From contig PABH01000072.1 of NCBI GenBank assembly GCA_002702705.1, positions 1 through 64,000 of the forward strand: a stretch of DNA of 64,000 nucleotides. The letters are read 5' to 3'. Below the pieces are notes generated by a model. That model was given only the letters and a program-made list of their open reading frames with translations, made no database searches and was not told the DNA's origin. Positions 28,991 to 37,877 of the stretch are shown here, in pieces. Numbering within the stretch: position 1 is the stretch's first letter; each line of letters begins with the position of its first letter. The stretch comes from Anaerolineaceae bacterium (GTDB lineage: Bacteria; Chloroflexota; Anaerolineae; Anaerolineales; Anaerolineaceae). The translations under genes and the position numbers were made by a program.

Positions 28991-30079
28991 TTAAGCGTTT
29001 TCTTGCGCTTTTTTATCCATTATTTGTTTTAAAGTAATATCAAACGGGGGTCTCGCAATTCCAAACTCCGTAATAATGGCAGTGACGTACTTGGCATCCG
29101 AAACATCAAAGGCTGGATTGAAGAATTTAACCCCTTCTTCCGGCGCCATTGGTTTGGCATACCATTTTTTATAAACTTCCTCCGGATTTCTTTGTTCAAT
29201 TTCAATATCCGCTCCGGTTGGGCAGTTCATATCAATGGTTGAGGTGGGAGCACATACATAAAAAGGAATGCCATATTCATGCGCTAAGATGGCAACCCCT
29301 GATGTACCTATTTTATTGGCTACATCACCATTAGCAGCTACGCGATCACAACCAACGAACACCGCCTGCACCCAACCATTTTTCATCACGGTGGATGCCA
29401 TATTGTCGGCGATTAATGTGACATCAATTCCTGCCTGTGCTAATTCAAAGGTTGTAATCCGTGCCCCCTGCAATAGTGGCCGGGTTTCATCTGCAAACAC
29501 TTTAAAGTTATAACCACGTTCATGCCCCAAATACATTGGTGCTGTGGCAGTACCATATTTTCCGGTTGCCAATGAACCAGCATTACAATGGGTTAATAAT
29601 CCGGTATTTGGCTGCACCAAAGAGAGACCATATTCACCAATTGCTTTGTTGGTACGAACATCTTCGGCTTTAATTTCTTCGGATTGCTGGTGTAATGCTT
29701 CAATGATTTCAGGAATACTTCTATTTTTGTTCTTTTTTACACAGGCGTCCATCTTATCTAATGCCCAGAATAAATTAACTGCGGTCGGGCGAGAGGAAGC
29801 CAGATAGTCTTTAACTTTCTTAAATTCTTGATAAAAACTTTCGTAATCTTGTGCTTTGGAAGCTTTCACACCAAGATATGCGCCATATCCAGCTGTTATT
29901 CCAATAGCCGGTGCACCCCGCACACGAAGTTCATAAATTGCTTCCCAGATATCTTCCTGCTCGGTGAGATGCAAATACTTCACTTCGATAGGAATAAGTG
30001 TCTGATCAATTATAACCAGTGCATTGTTTTCATCATCGAGGTAGACGGTTTCTAAATCAAATGTTTTTTTATTATCCAT
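28991..30079 (-). CDS. mtnA: S-methyl-5-thioribose-1-phosphate isomerase (or 5-deoxyribose-1-phosphate isomerase)
   Basis: A 362-residue MtnA/eIF2B-like isomerase. RGAPAIGITAGYG (near residue 47), the Cys of THCNAGSLATGKYGTA (catalytic Cys, near 160), and the Asp in FVGCDRVAANGDVANKIGT (near 240) are all present. It interconverts the aldose 1-phosphate made by MtnK and the ribulose 1-phosphate. The ATG at 30079 follows AAGGATAAAAA; a GTG six codons earlier overlaps the kinase gene. It is the last gene of the importer operon. No nucleosidase or phosphorylase gene is nearby, so the pentose probably comes from outside. Confidence 0.9.
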   Translation of the reverse strand: MDNKKTFDLETVYLDDENNALVIIDQTLIPIEVKYLHLTEQEDIWEAIYELRVRGAPAIGITAGYGAYLGVKASKAQDYESFYQEFKKVKDYLASSRPTAVNLFWALDKMDACVKKNKNRSIPEIIEALHQQSEEIKAEDVRTNKAIGEYGLSLVQPNTGLLTHCNAGSLATGKYGTATAPMYLGHERGYNFKVFADETRPLLQGARITTFELAQAGIDVTLIADNMASTVMKNGWVQAVFVGCDRVAANGDVANKIGTSGVAILAHEYGIPFYVCAPTSTIDMNCPTGADIEIEQRNPEEVYKKWYAKPMAPEEGVKFFNPAFDVSDAKYVTAIITEFGIARPPFDITLKQIMDKKAQENA

Positions 30080-30089
30080 TTTTTTATCC

Positions 30090-31322
30090 TTAATCACGCG
30101 GAAAAGCCGTTACAGCGTCCTTTAGGGTCTGTAAGAAATCAGAACCCGTTTGATAAGTTTCACGGTTCTTGATAAACTTTTTAGCAGCGGTTAAACAAAT
30201 TCTCTCTGCACGTAAACGTGCTTTTTCATCGGCAATCGTAGTAAGATCTTTTACCTGCGCCAAACCAACCGTTCGACGAGAAAGTTCCAAGCCTGTCACA
30301 CCCGCTGTATCTCGTAGTACGGTACCTAAATACCATTCTTTAAAACCAGGCTGTTTTGCTAAAATTTCTGTCACGTGCTGGTCCCATGCCACGCTGAATT
30401 TTTCATTAAACAGATCAATCACTTCCACGATCGTTTTTTCAACCCAACTACAATAGGCTTCTCGTTCACCTAAATCTTTTATTTCAGCATCCCCATTCGC
30501 CCAAGCAAAAATCAAATTTGCAATCACATTGCCAATGTCATAACCCATCGGGCCAAAAAATGCAAATTCGGGATCAATTACTTTGGTGGACTCTTGCGTA
30601 ATAAATATCGAACCGGTATGCAAATCCCCATGTAGCAGTGCCTGGGCATTGGTTAAAAATTCAAATTTCAGCTTTCCAACTTCCAATAATAAATCGGGAT
30701 CATTATAAAGTTCTTTTGTGACCCACTCTAAATTAGGAGGAAAAACCAGATTACGCCCGTTGTAATCATTAAAAGGTTCAGTATAAACCAGATCCTCTGT
30801 GATCTCACATAATTCAGGATTGATAAAACTTTTCACCATTGCCTTTTTCTGTTTATGTTCAAGAACAACATCGGTGGTTAATAACAGGGTATTCACCATA
30901 AATGTTGAGATATGGTCCGCAAACAGAGGGAAGGTTTCATGTTTTAAAAGCGCTGTGCGCATAATGGTATGATCTGAAAGATCCTCCATTGAACACGTAT
31001 TCATCACATCATCGTACTTATAAACAACAGGCACTAAGCCTGGAGCCAGGTCATATTCCATCTGTAAAATTTCAGCTTCAATGCGGGTTCGATCCGTTGA
31101 TAAAACAAAATCCTCGGAGATTCTTGCCGTTGGACCAGCTTGTTTTACAATGACAGATTTGTCACTGTTTTTATCCCAAACTTTGAAAATATAATTAATA
31201 TTTCCATCACCGATTTCTTTACACTCTAAAGCTGCACCATTATCAAATATGTCCAACTTTTCTTTTACATATTCCGCTACTTCTGCGGGTTTCATCAGGA
31301 AATAGGTATCAAACTTAGACAT
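30090..31322 (-). CDS. mtnK: 5-methylthioribose kinase family protein
   Basis: A 410-residue kinase of usual MtnK length. [10 protein letters not shown] (from residue 231) is the catalytic loop, [16 protein letters not shown] (from 249) the metal loop that distinguishes MtnK from other aminoglycoside-kinase-fold proteins, and LSRRTVGLA carries the substrate-phosphate Arg pair. It phosphorylates C1 of 5-methylthioribose; homologs also accept 5-deoxyribose. It follows the ABC permease gene by 26 bases and is directly upstream of mtnA, so import and activation are one unit. Confidence 0.9.
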   Translation of the reverse strand: MSKFDTYFLMKPAEVAEYVKEKLDIFDNGAALECKEIGDGNINYIFKVWDKNSDKSVIVKQAGPTARISEDFVLSTDRTRIEAEILQMEYDLAPGLVPVVYKYDDVMNTCSMEDLSDHTIMRTALLKHETFPLFADHISTFMVNTLLLTTDVVLEHKQKKAMVKSFINPELCEITEDLVYTEPFNDYNGRNLVFPPNLEWVTKELYNDPDLLLEVGKLKFEFLTNAQALLHGDLHTGSIFITQESTKVIDPEFAFFGPMGYDIGNVIANLIFAWANGDAEIKDLGEREAYCSWVEKTIVEVIDLFNEKFSVAWDQHVTEILAKQPGFKEWYLGTVLRDTAGVTGLELSRRTVGLAQVKDLTTIADEKARLRAERICLTAAKKFIKNRETYQTGSDFLQTLKDAVTAFPRD

Positions 31323-31348
31323 GTAGGCTAACCTCCAACTAGAATTTG

Positions 31349-32350
31349 TTATTTTTTCTTAAAATATGTCAAAGCAAGTGCCAAAATTAATACAGAGCCT
31401 TTTACAATATTCATGGAGTAATACGGAACGGACATCATCACCAATCCATTTTCCAAAAGACCCACCAATACAGCGCCTGCAAATGTGCCAATAGCGTTCG
31501 GTCGGCCAGCGCCAGCCACGGAAAGCCCAATAAACGCAGCCGCAACTGCCGGCATCAAATATCCAGCACCCGCATTAATTTGGGCTGAGCCGATCCGCGA
31601 TGCCAGCATAATGCCACCAATCGTTGCCAATGTGGCTGATAATAAATATGCCAAAGCGCGGTATCGTTCAACGGGAATACCAGACAAACGAGCTGCTTCT
31701 TTGTTCCCACCTACCACGTACATATAACGGCCGTATTTTGTGTAATTAAGGAAGATGTGTACCAATGCAACAACAATCACCATAATAATAATGATATACG
31801 GAGCTGAACCAATCAATTTAAAGAATGGTGGAATTACACCAAAGGTTGGTGTACCATCCAAACGAGGCATTCCCTGGCTGATCGAACCACCACCGGCATA
31901 TGTCATGGCGACACCTTCAAAGATAAACAAACCTGAAAGGGTAACCAACATATCCGGAATTCTCACTTTGACAATTAAAAACGCATTAAATGCACCCACC
32001 AATAAAGCCACAGCCAGAGTGACTAAAATAGCAGGTAATGTGGGCAAACTATGCCAAACAAACATGGAAATGACCAATGTATCTGCAAATGTTGCCATCG
32101 AGCCAACCGAAAGATCAAATCCATCCACTGTTAATGATACGGTAATACCAATTGCAATCACGGTAACAATGGAAATACTTCGCAAAATGGAGATCATGTT
32201 GGAAGTCGTTAAAAATATATCTGGCATTCGTAAAGAGAAAAACGCGAATATGATAAAAATTGCCAGAACACTTCCCCATTTCGTCACAAAATTCATACTT
32301 TGTGTTCCAAACTTAGCTTTTTTGGTTTTAGCTGGTATAGAAACCTGCAT
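31349..32350 (-). CDS. Ribose-type ABC transporter permease (RbsC-like)
   Basis: A 333-residue permease with 8-10 hydrophobic segments. [17 protein letters not shown] near residue 75 is the classic RbsC/XylH signature, and [18 protein letters not shown] is the ATPase-docking loop. Start ATG follows GGAGGTAAG. A single permease, working as a homodimer, with the fused ATPase encoded just upstream. Imports a pentose-like sugar, inferred to be the MtnK substrate. Confidence 0.9.
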   Translation of the reverse strand: MQVSIPAKTKKAKFGTQSMNFVTKWGSVLAIFIIFAFFSLRMPDIFLTTSNMISILRSISIVTVIAIGITVSLTVDGFDLSVGSMATFADTLVISMFVWHSLPTLPAILVTLAVALLVGAFNAFLIVKVRIPDMLVTLSGLFIFEGVAMTYAGGGSISQGMPRLDGTPTFGVIPPFFKLIGSAPYIIIIMVIVVALVHIFLNYTKYGRYMYVVGGNKEAARLSGIPVERYRALAYLLSATLATIGGIMLASRIGSAQINAGAGYLMPAVAAAFIGLSVAGAGRPNAIGTFAGAVLVGLLENGLVMMSVPYYSMNIVKGSVLILALALTYFKKK

Positions 32351-32353
32351 GGA

Positions 32354-33874
32354 TTACTTACCTCCGGTTGAATAAAAAAGTAATTGTTCTTCTGTAATAT
32401 TCTTTGTTTCCAGTTCTTGCACGATCGTCCCATCATACATGACGTAGGTGCGATCCGTAATTCCTAAAATTTCTGTGAATTCACAAGAGGCATAAATTAC
32501 ACCCTTGCCTTGCTCTGCTAACCGTCCAATTAATTCAAAGATGTCATGTTTTGCACCGACATCCACCCCTTTTGTCGGTTCATCAAAAATATAAATATCG
32601 GCATCTGCAATTAACCATTTACCAACGGCAACTTTTTGTTGGTTTCCTCCAGAAAGAAAAGCCACTTTTTGAGCATCGTGTGGTGTTTTAATTCCGAGGT
32701 CTGTTATCACCTTTTTCGCATTCAATCGTTCCGCAGCTGCTTTGATAAAACCTAACGGAGTACTGAATTTTGATAAGGTAGCAGAAGATAAATTGGAGTA
32801 AACAGGCTCTTCAACCAATACCCCTTCTCTACGCCGTTCTTCCGGAACCAAAGCTAAACCCTGAGTCACAGCAGAATAAGGAGAGGTCACCTTAAGCTTC
32901 TTTCCTTTTAATACAACCTCACCATCAATCGTTTTAAGTGCACCAAATAGAGTTTTACAGAACTCTGTTTTTCCAGCGCCAACCAGTCCGGCAATACCCA
33001 CAATTTCACCAGCACGAACATTCATATTGGCGTGATGGACCAATCCTTCTTCTTCCGTTAAATTGTTTACTTCCAGCAAAACATCACCAAGGTGAACATG
33101 TCTTTTGGGAAAGGTTTCAGACAATTTCTGACCCAGCATATGCTCAACGACTTTATTAACGGTAAGTCCTTCCAATGTTTGGTTTGTAACAACTTTACCA
33201 TCTTTCATAATGGTAATATCTTCACAGATTTCAAAAACTTCTGGAAGACGATGTGAAATAAAAACCACACCAACCTGATGGTTCTTCACCAAATCACGTA
33301 CCAGGCGGAAAAGCTCATCTGTTTCGGTATTACTTAATGGGGCAGTCGGTTCATCCAGAATTAAAAAACGGCAATCTTCAGCGATTGCTCGAGCAATTAA
33401 AACCATCTGTTTTTGCGCCAATTTCAGCTCATCAACAATCGTGTTTGTATCCAATTCAATATTCAAACGACTGAGAATTTGACGGGCAGCCTTATGAATT
33501 TGTGGCCAACGGACAAAAACCTTTTTATCCATTTTATTTACCAGCACATTTAACATAATATTTTCAGCTACAGTCAAATAGGGTACTAGTGCCGTATCAA
33601 CTTCCTGGTAAACAATTTCTATACCCAAATTTTTTGCATCACGGGGTGTTCTGATAGAAACTTCTTCACCATTAAAGTAAATACTTCCCGTGTAATGATC
33701 ATACGCCCCTGCCATAACTTTCATCAATGTTGATTTTCCAGCGCCATTCGCACCAACCAAAGCGTACACTTTACCGCTTTCGACTTGAAAATCCACATTT
33801 GAAAGCGCTTTTACCCCAGGGAATTCAATTGAGATATCTCTCATTTCAAACTTCTGCGTATTTTGTGTGATGAT
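32354..33874 (-). CDS. Ribose-type ABC transporter ATPase (two fused ATPase domains), AUC start inferred
   Basis: About 506 residues with two ATPase domains: GANGAGKST, LDEPTAPLS, then the degenerate second site GLVGAGKTE, LSGGNQQKV and FDEPTKGVD. The first ATG is at 33844, but it has no ribosome site and would remove the usual 8-10 residues before MRDISIEFPGV. A full GGAGG (33885-33881) lies six bases before ATC at 33874, giving an N-terminus ITQNTQKFEMRDI that fits the family. No ATG, GTG or TTG exists in that frame upstream of 33844, so AUC initiation is proposed; 33844 remains the conservative choice. Confidence 0.85.
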   Translation of the reverse strand: MITQNTQKFEMRDISIEFPGVKALSNVDFQVESGKVYALVGANGAGKSTLMKVMAGAYDHYTGSIYFNGEEVSIRTPRDAKNLGIEIVYQEVDTALVPYLTVAENIMLNVLVNKMDKKVFVRWPQIHKAARQILSRLNIELDTNTIVDELKLAQKQMVLIARAIAEDCRFLILDEPTAPLSNTETDELFRLVRDLVKNHQVGVVFISHRLPEVFEICEDITIMKDGKVVTNQTLEGLTVNKVVEHMLGQKLSETFPKRHVHLGDVLLEVNNLTEEEGLVHHANMNVRAGEIVGIAGLVGAGKTEFCKTLFGALKTIDGEVVLKGKKLKVTSPYSAVTQGLALVPEERRREGVLVEEPVYSNLSSATLSKFSTPLGFIKAAAERLNAKKVITDLGIKTPHDAQKVAFLSGGNQQKVAVGKWLIADADIYIFDEPTKGVDVGAKHDIFELIGRLAEQGKGVIYASCEFTEILGITDRTYVMYDGTIVQELETKNITEEQLLFYSTGGK

Positions 33875-33960
33875 GACACACCTCCATGCCGATGGTAAAA
33901 AAATATAATAATACCAAATAATTACTTAATTTATGAATTTTCTGATTAGATTACCATTAA

Positions 33961-34013
33961 CCTGCCTGGAAAAAAACGGTGCGAAGAATTTTTGAATGTT
34001 GTTCCCAGGCAGG
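33961..34013 (-). other. Long stem-loop between binding-protein and ATPase genes
   Basis: Arms CCTGCCTGG (33961-33969) and CCAGGCAGG (34003-34012 region) with a loop of about 35 bases. On the minus strand there is no T run after the stem, so it is more likely an mRNA-stabilising or attenuating structure that keeps the binding-protein message more abundant than the downstream genes. The surrounding 33885-34084 holds no gene. Confidence 0.45.
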
Positions 34014-34084
34014 TTTTTTTACTTATTTCGAGGGTGGAAAATTTTACACAACCAATTAATTAAATGTTTTTCAAAAAGGAAGAA

Positions 34085-35188
34085 CTATTTTGCGTAGTAG
34101 GCTCGCAGGGTATCCATCCAAGCTTCATTAAAGGCATCGGATTTTCCCCAGCCATCAATAACGTCTTTGAGGGTTTCCATGTTTGTGTCAGCTTTGAGAT
34201 CAGTTTTCTTGATCAATTTAGCTTCTAAGTCATAATTTGCCGGGACTTCTTCACCAGCGAATTTTTTGGCTAACAAACGCATGTCAACAATACCAATCAA
34301 ACGTGGGTCTACAGCTGCGGTGGAATACCAAACGCTGTTTTCTTCACGCATCAGGTTCATATCTTGATTGGAAATATCGATAGAAATCAATGCAATGTCG
34401 GTACGACCAGCATCAACTAAAGCGCGATAAGCACCTTTTGCCATTTCATCCCAGGAACCCCAGATTGCATCCACGGTACCTTCAGGGTATTTGGCTAAAA
34501 TTGCGGAAACTTTGTTAGCGATGTCACCTTGTACATCCTGGAAGTTGCTTGGTCCAATGGTTTCCAAAGTTTCAAGTTTGCCTGCTGCTAAGAAATCTTG
34601 ATAAATGGTTTCGCGGCGATCCAACGGAGGAACACCAGGACCCCACCACAATTTAATGACTTTGGCAGGTGTACCCTCGGGGGTGAGGGCAGCAATCTCG
34701 GTTAAGGAAAGTTCGGCTAAAGCAAAATCATCCTGGAAGGTTGTCGTAATCTCAGGTAAATTCGCGCCGTCTTTATCAATGACGGTGTCAAAGGTCACAA
34801 CTTTGATGCCTTTGTCAACTGCTGGTTTCAGCATATCGTATGAATAATCTGCTTTACCATGGGAAATGATTAAGCCATCATAACCTTTTTGAATGGCCTG
34901 ATCGACCAATTCCTGGAATTTTGCATCGTCATTATCTGCAATGAAGGTATCAACGACGAAACCAAAGGATTCACCTTCAGTCCGAGCGCCATCCAAGAAT
35001 TGTTTGGTATGGTCGTCTGATGGCAGGTTACGAATAACAGCAATCTTCAAACCAGGTGTAATACCTTCCGGAACACCCTCGAGACTAGTTTCTGCCGGCG
35101 CATCGACCGGAGCTGCCGGCGTTGCAGCGGAACTACAAGCGCTCAGTAAAAATACAGCAACGAGGATTAAGCCAAAGATCTTTCTCAT
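34085..35188 (-). CDS. Ribose-type ABC sugar-binding lipoprotein
   Basis: A 367-residue periplasmic-binding-protein family protein (peripla_BP_4/RbsB type). The start at 35188 gives MRKIFGLILVAVFLLSAC with a clear lipobox, then an Ala/Pro linker; an earlier in-frame start would hide the signal. ISHGKADYSYDMLKPAVDKG and SWDEMAKGAYRALVDAGR are typical of the fold. First gene of the importer-mtnK-mtnA operon. Ligand inferred: a 5-modified or free pentose. Confidence 0.9.
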   Translation of the reverse strand: MRKIFGLILVAVFLLSACSSAATPAAPVDAPAETSLEGVPEGITPGLKIAVIRNLPSDDHTKQFLDGARTEGESFGFVVDTFIADNDDAKFQELVDQAIQKGYDGLIISHGKADYSYDMLKPAVDKGIKVVTFDTVIDKDGANLPEITTTFQDDFALAELSLTEIAALTPEGTPAKVIKLWWGPGVPPLDRRETIYQDFLAAGKLETLETIGPSNFQDVQGDIANKVSAILAKYPEGTVDAIWGSWDEMAKGAYRALVDAGRTDIALISIDISNQDMNLMREENSVWYSTAAVDPRLIGIVDMRLLAKKFAGEEVPANYDLEAKLIKKTDLKADTNMETLKDVIDGWGKSDAFNEAWMDTLRAYYAK

Positions 35189-35267
35189 CTTCACACTCCT
35201 ATTTTGTGTTTGTTTGGGGAAATTAGAGAGACTTGATGTATTGTGGTTGTGCTTCCACTCGAAGATC

Positions 35268-35310
35268 ATTATAAACGAAAACAAAAAAAGTTCAATGGTG
35301 AACAATTGTT
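35268..35310 (-). promoter_or_regulatory. Promoter and operator A of the importer-mtnK-mtnA operon
   Basis: On the minus strand TTGAAC (35295-35290), 16 bases, TATAAT (35273-35268). Four bases upstream of the -35 box is TGAACAATTGTT (35299-35310 on the plus strand), containing the perfect palindrome AACAATTGTT. Confidence 0.6.
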
Positions 35311-35387
35311 AATCAACTGAGTACAATGCTTTTTTCGCTTCGTTCACAAGTGATCCAATCAGTTGGAAACATTATAGACTATTTTTT

Positions 35388-35414
35388 ATAATTGTTCAAG
35401 ACTGAACAATTGTT
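35388..35414. promoter_or_regulatory. Operator B (double site) between the importer operon and the UbiB-like gene
   Basis: AATTGTTCA (35390-35398) AGAC TGAACAATT (35403-35411) is a perfect 9-base inverted repeat, and TGAACAATTGTT (35403-35414) repeats operator A exactly. The two 12-base copies start 104 bases apart, close to ten helical turns, which would suit DNA looping. Confidence 0.5.
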
Positions 35415-35474
35415 TTTAATATTAATATTTACACTTTACGTAGTGCCTCATACCTGCAGTGATATAATTTCTTT

Positions 35475-37142
35475 ATGTATCAAAAAAGGTACCGCCATAT
35501 TTTATGGTTTTTTGCGAAGATCATTCTCTCATTTATTTGGTGGGAATTAATCCTTTCCCGAATCGGTTTTCGCAAGTTTGTTTCATTATCCAGAGAAAAA
35601 CGCTTTCGTGCCTATGCGATCAAATTCAGGCAAGAAGCCATAAAAATGGGTGGGGTAATGATCAAAGTCGGGCAGTTTCTATCCGCAAGATTGGATGTAC
35701 TGCCCTCTTTTATTACAGATGAACTATCAGGATTACAAGATGAAGTATTACCTGAAAAGTTTGAAGACCTGTTAAAAGTAGCCCAGGCCGAATTTGATTT
35801 ACCATTTAATGAAAAATTTGAATATGTTGATCCTACCCCTCTTGCGGCTGCCTCAATTGGTCAAGTGCACCTCGCCCGCTTGCAAAAATCTTCATGCGCT
35901 GAAGAAAATGACTTTTGTGATGTAATCGTAAAAATCCAACGCCCTAATATTGAAGAAATTGTTAATACCGATCTCTCTGCCTTAGCCATCGTCGCACGTT
36001 GGTTAATGATCTATCCTCCCATTCGAAAACGTGCAAATATTCCGGATTTATTAAACGAATTACGACAATCTACTCTGGAAGAATTAGATTATCTTCGGGA
36101 AGGCAAAAACGCAGAACAGTTTTCTGAAAATTTTGCCACTGATCCGATCATCCTTGTACCCAAAGTAGTATGGAGCCACACATCACGCCATGTGCTGACA
36201 TTAGAATATATCAATGCAATCAAAATTATCGATTACAAAAAATTGGATCAGGCTGAAATTAATCGAGCTGCTGTAGCCGATAAATTATTCGATACCTATT
36301 TGCAGCAGATCTTTGAGGATCGCTTTTTTCATGCAGACCCGCATCCGGGCAATTTGTTTGTTTTACCATTAGATGAACAGGAAGCAGCCAAAATTGGACA
36401 AAATTGGCGATTAGTGTTTATTGATTTTGGTATGACGGGTTCCATATCTGAAAAATTAATGTATTCCTTAAGAGAAATTCTTATCGCAGTCGGAACCCAG
36501 GATGCAAGAAGAATTATTGAAGCCTATAAAACCTTAGGCGTTTTACTGCCCAGTGCGGATGTTGATTTACTGGAAAGAGCCACCAACAAAGTATTTGAGA
36601 GATTTTGGGGTAAGACTGCTCCTGAATTGCGAGATATGCACCAAAGTGAGGCAGTTGCCTTTGTTCAAGAATTTGGTTCATTAATCTACGAAATGCCCTT
36701 TCAAATCCCGCAAAATATTATGCTGTTAGCCCGCTCATTAGGTATCCTGTCTGGAATCTGTACCGGATTATATGAACCTTTTAATGTTTGGGAAAATATC
36801 ACACCTTATGTCCAAAAATTGGTCACAGCAGAAGATGACGGCGGATGGCAATTTTGGTTAAAAGAAATTGGCAACATCGTTACGCTGATTGCCGGTTTAC
36901 CCAGAAAAACAGATACCCTCCTCAATCGAATTGAGCAGGGGAAATTAATTTTTCGTGTCCCCGAAACGGATCAAAAGATTACAGCCCTTAATTTAAGTAT
37001 TAAAAAACTAACGGCAGCCGTACTTTTAACTGGTTTCCTGATGGTTGCTGCACAATTATTTAATAATCAAGAGCTTGTTATTGCAGCGGTTTTTACAGGT
37101 GCTGCAATGATATCGTTAGGTTATATCCTTCTTGCACGATAA
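35475..37142 (+). CDS. ABC1/UbiB-family atypical kinase
   Basis: A 555-residue membrane-associated protein kinase-like protein. GGVMIKVGQFLSARLDVLP holds the family KxGQ motif, PLAAASIGQVHLARL the Ala-rich loop replacing the glycine loop, and FFHADPHPGNLFV plus VFIDFGMTG the catalytic and metal loops. Two C-terminal hydrophobic helices end the protein. Family members support quinone or lipid metabolism. A TATAAT box (35463-35468) ends six bases before the ATG, so the message may be leaderless. Its place between the importer and the microcompartment operon may be chance. Confidence 0.85.
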   Translation: MYQKRYRHILWFFAKIILSFIWWELILSRIGFRKFVSLSREKRFRAYAIKFRQEAIKMGGVMIKVGQFLSARLDVLPSFITDELSGLQDEVLPEKFEDLLKVAQAEFDLPFNEKFEYVDPTPLAAASIGQVHLARLQKSSCAEENDFCDVIVKIQRPNIEEIVNTDLSALAIVARWLMIYPPIRKRANIPDLLNELRQSTLEELDYLREGKNAEQFSENFATDPIILVPKVVWSHTSRHVLTLEYINAIKIIDYKKLDQAEINRAAVADKLFDTYLQQIFEDRFFHADPHPGNLFVLPLDEQEAAKIGQNWRLVFIDFGMTGSISEKLMYSLREILIAVGTQDARRIIEAYKTLGVLLPSADVDLLERATNKVFERFWGKTAPELRDMHQSEAVAFVQEFGSLIYEMPFQIPQNIMLLARSLGILSGICTGLYEPFNVWENITPYVQKLVTAEDDGGWQFWLKEIGNIVTLIAGLPRKTDTLLNRIEQGKLIFRVPETDQKITALNLSIKKLTAAVLLTGFLMVAAQLFNNQELVIAAVFTGAAMISLGYILLAR

Positions 37143-37148
37143 AAAGAC

Positions 37149-37361
37149 TTAATCTTTTTTTTCAACATGTTCTATGGCAGCATCCACCATTTTCCGCATT
37201 CCCATTAAAAATTCTTTCTGAGCGGAGCGTTGATTTTCGCGTACCCCTTCCGGGATGATTGCCTCCACAGTTTTGTACATTGCTTTTCGGGCTGCTTTAA
37301 AATGTTCACGAGCTTCGTGAATATTGGGATTTTTTGTTTTTTCTTGTGTATTTTCTGACAT
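37149..37361 (-). CDS. Small charged helical protein, unknown function
   Basis: 70 residues, almost all helical and rich in Lys, Glu and Ala (HEAREHFKAARKAMYKTVE), no signal or membrane segment. The ATG follows CTGGAGGTTTTTA. It converges on the UbiB-like gene. I recognise no family; plausible as a conserved small Anaerolineae protein. Confidence 0.5.
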   Translation of the reverse strand: MSENTQEKTKNPNIHEAREHFKAARKAMYKTVEAIIPEGVRENQRSAQKEFLMGMRKMVDAAIEHVEKKD

Positions 37362-37439
37362 TAAAAACCTCCAGTGATTAATATCATTATAGAGAGTCTA
37401 AAGTAACACGTCAATCAGAATTCTCATCTTAGATTTCAG

Positions 37440-37468
37440 TTGACTTTTTTATCAGGGATGGTTACAAT
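37440..37468 (+). promoter_or_regulatory. Promoter of the microcompartment operon
   Basis: TTGACT (37440-37445), 17 bases, TACAAT (37463-37468). The gene start at 37559 leaves a leader of about 84 bases. A weak partial match to the cluster operator core (ACAATT) overlaps the -10 box. Confidence 0.5.
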
Positions 37469-37558
37469 TTGAATAAATGTACATTCTTGTACTTTTGTAT
37501 CACGACTTCAAGGCATTTCCGCACCAAATTTTCTAATACTATTCATCTGGAGAATTTT

Positions 37559-37852
37559 ATGCTCATCGCAAAAGTTATCGGAACAACCGTTTCCACGATA
37601 AAAGATGAAAAACTCGTGGGTTATAAATTATTGATCGTACGCCAAACCGATGAGTTAGGCCAGGTGTTTGGCAAGCCATTTGTCGCCGTGGACACTGTCG
37701 ATGCCGGAATCGGAGATTTGGTGCTTACGTGTTCCGGTTCTTCTGCACGCCAAACAGAACAAACCAAAGATAAACCGGTTGATGCGGTAATTATGTCTAT
37801 TATTGATTCTTTGGATGTTGAAGGTAAAACCGTTTTTCAAAAAACTGCTTAA
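37559..37852 (+). CDS. BMC-P vertex pentamer protein (EutN/CcmL family)
   Basis: 97 residues starting MLIAKVIGTTVSTIKDEKL, the standard EutN/CcmL beginning, with GYKLLIVRQTD and AGIGDLVLTCSGSSAR as the later family motifs. I start at the ATG at 37559 after CTGGAGAATTTT; a longer frame upstream is not conserved in character. Pentamers of this protein cap shell vertices. First gene of the shell operon and one of three BMC-P genes. Confidence 0.92.
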   Translation: MLIAKVIGTTVSTIKDEKLVGYKLLIVRQTDELGQVFGKPFVAVDTVDAGIGDLVLTCSGSSARQTEQTKDKPVDAVIMSIIDSLDVEGKTVFQKTA

Positions 37853-37877
37853 CAATTGAGAAAGAAAGTATATACGT

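Noticed and set aside
33961-34013. Intrinsic terminator of the importer operon
   Set aside because: The T run is on the wrong side for minus-strand transcription, and the ATPase and permease genes must be read from upstream; a stabilising or attenuating structure is more likely.
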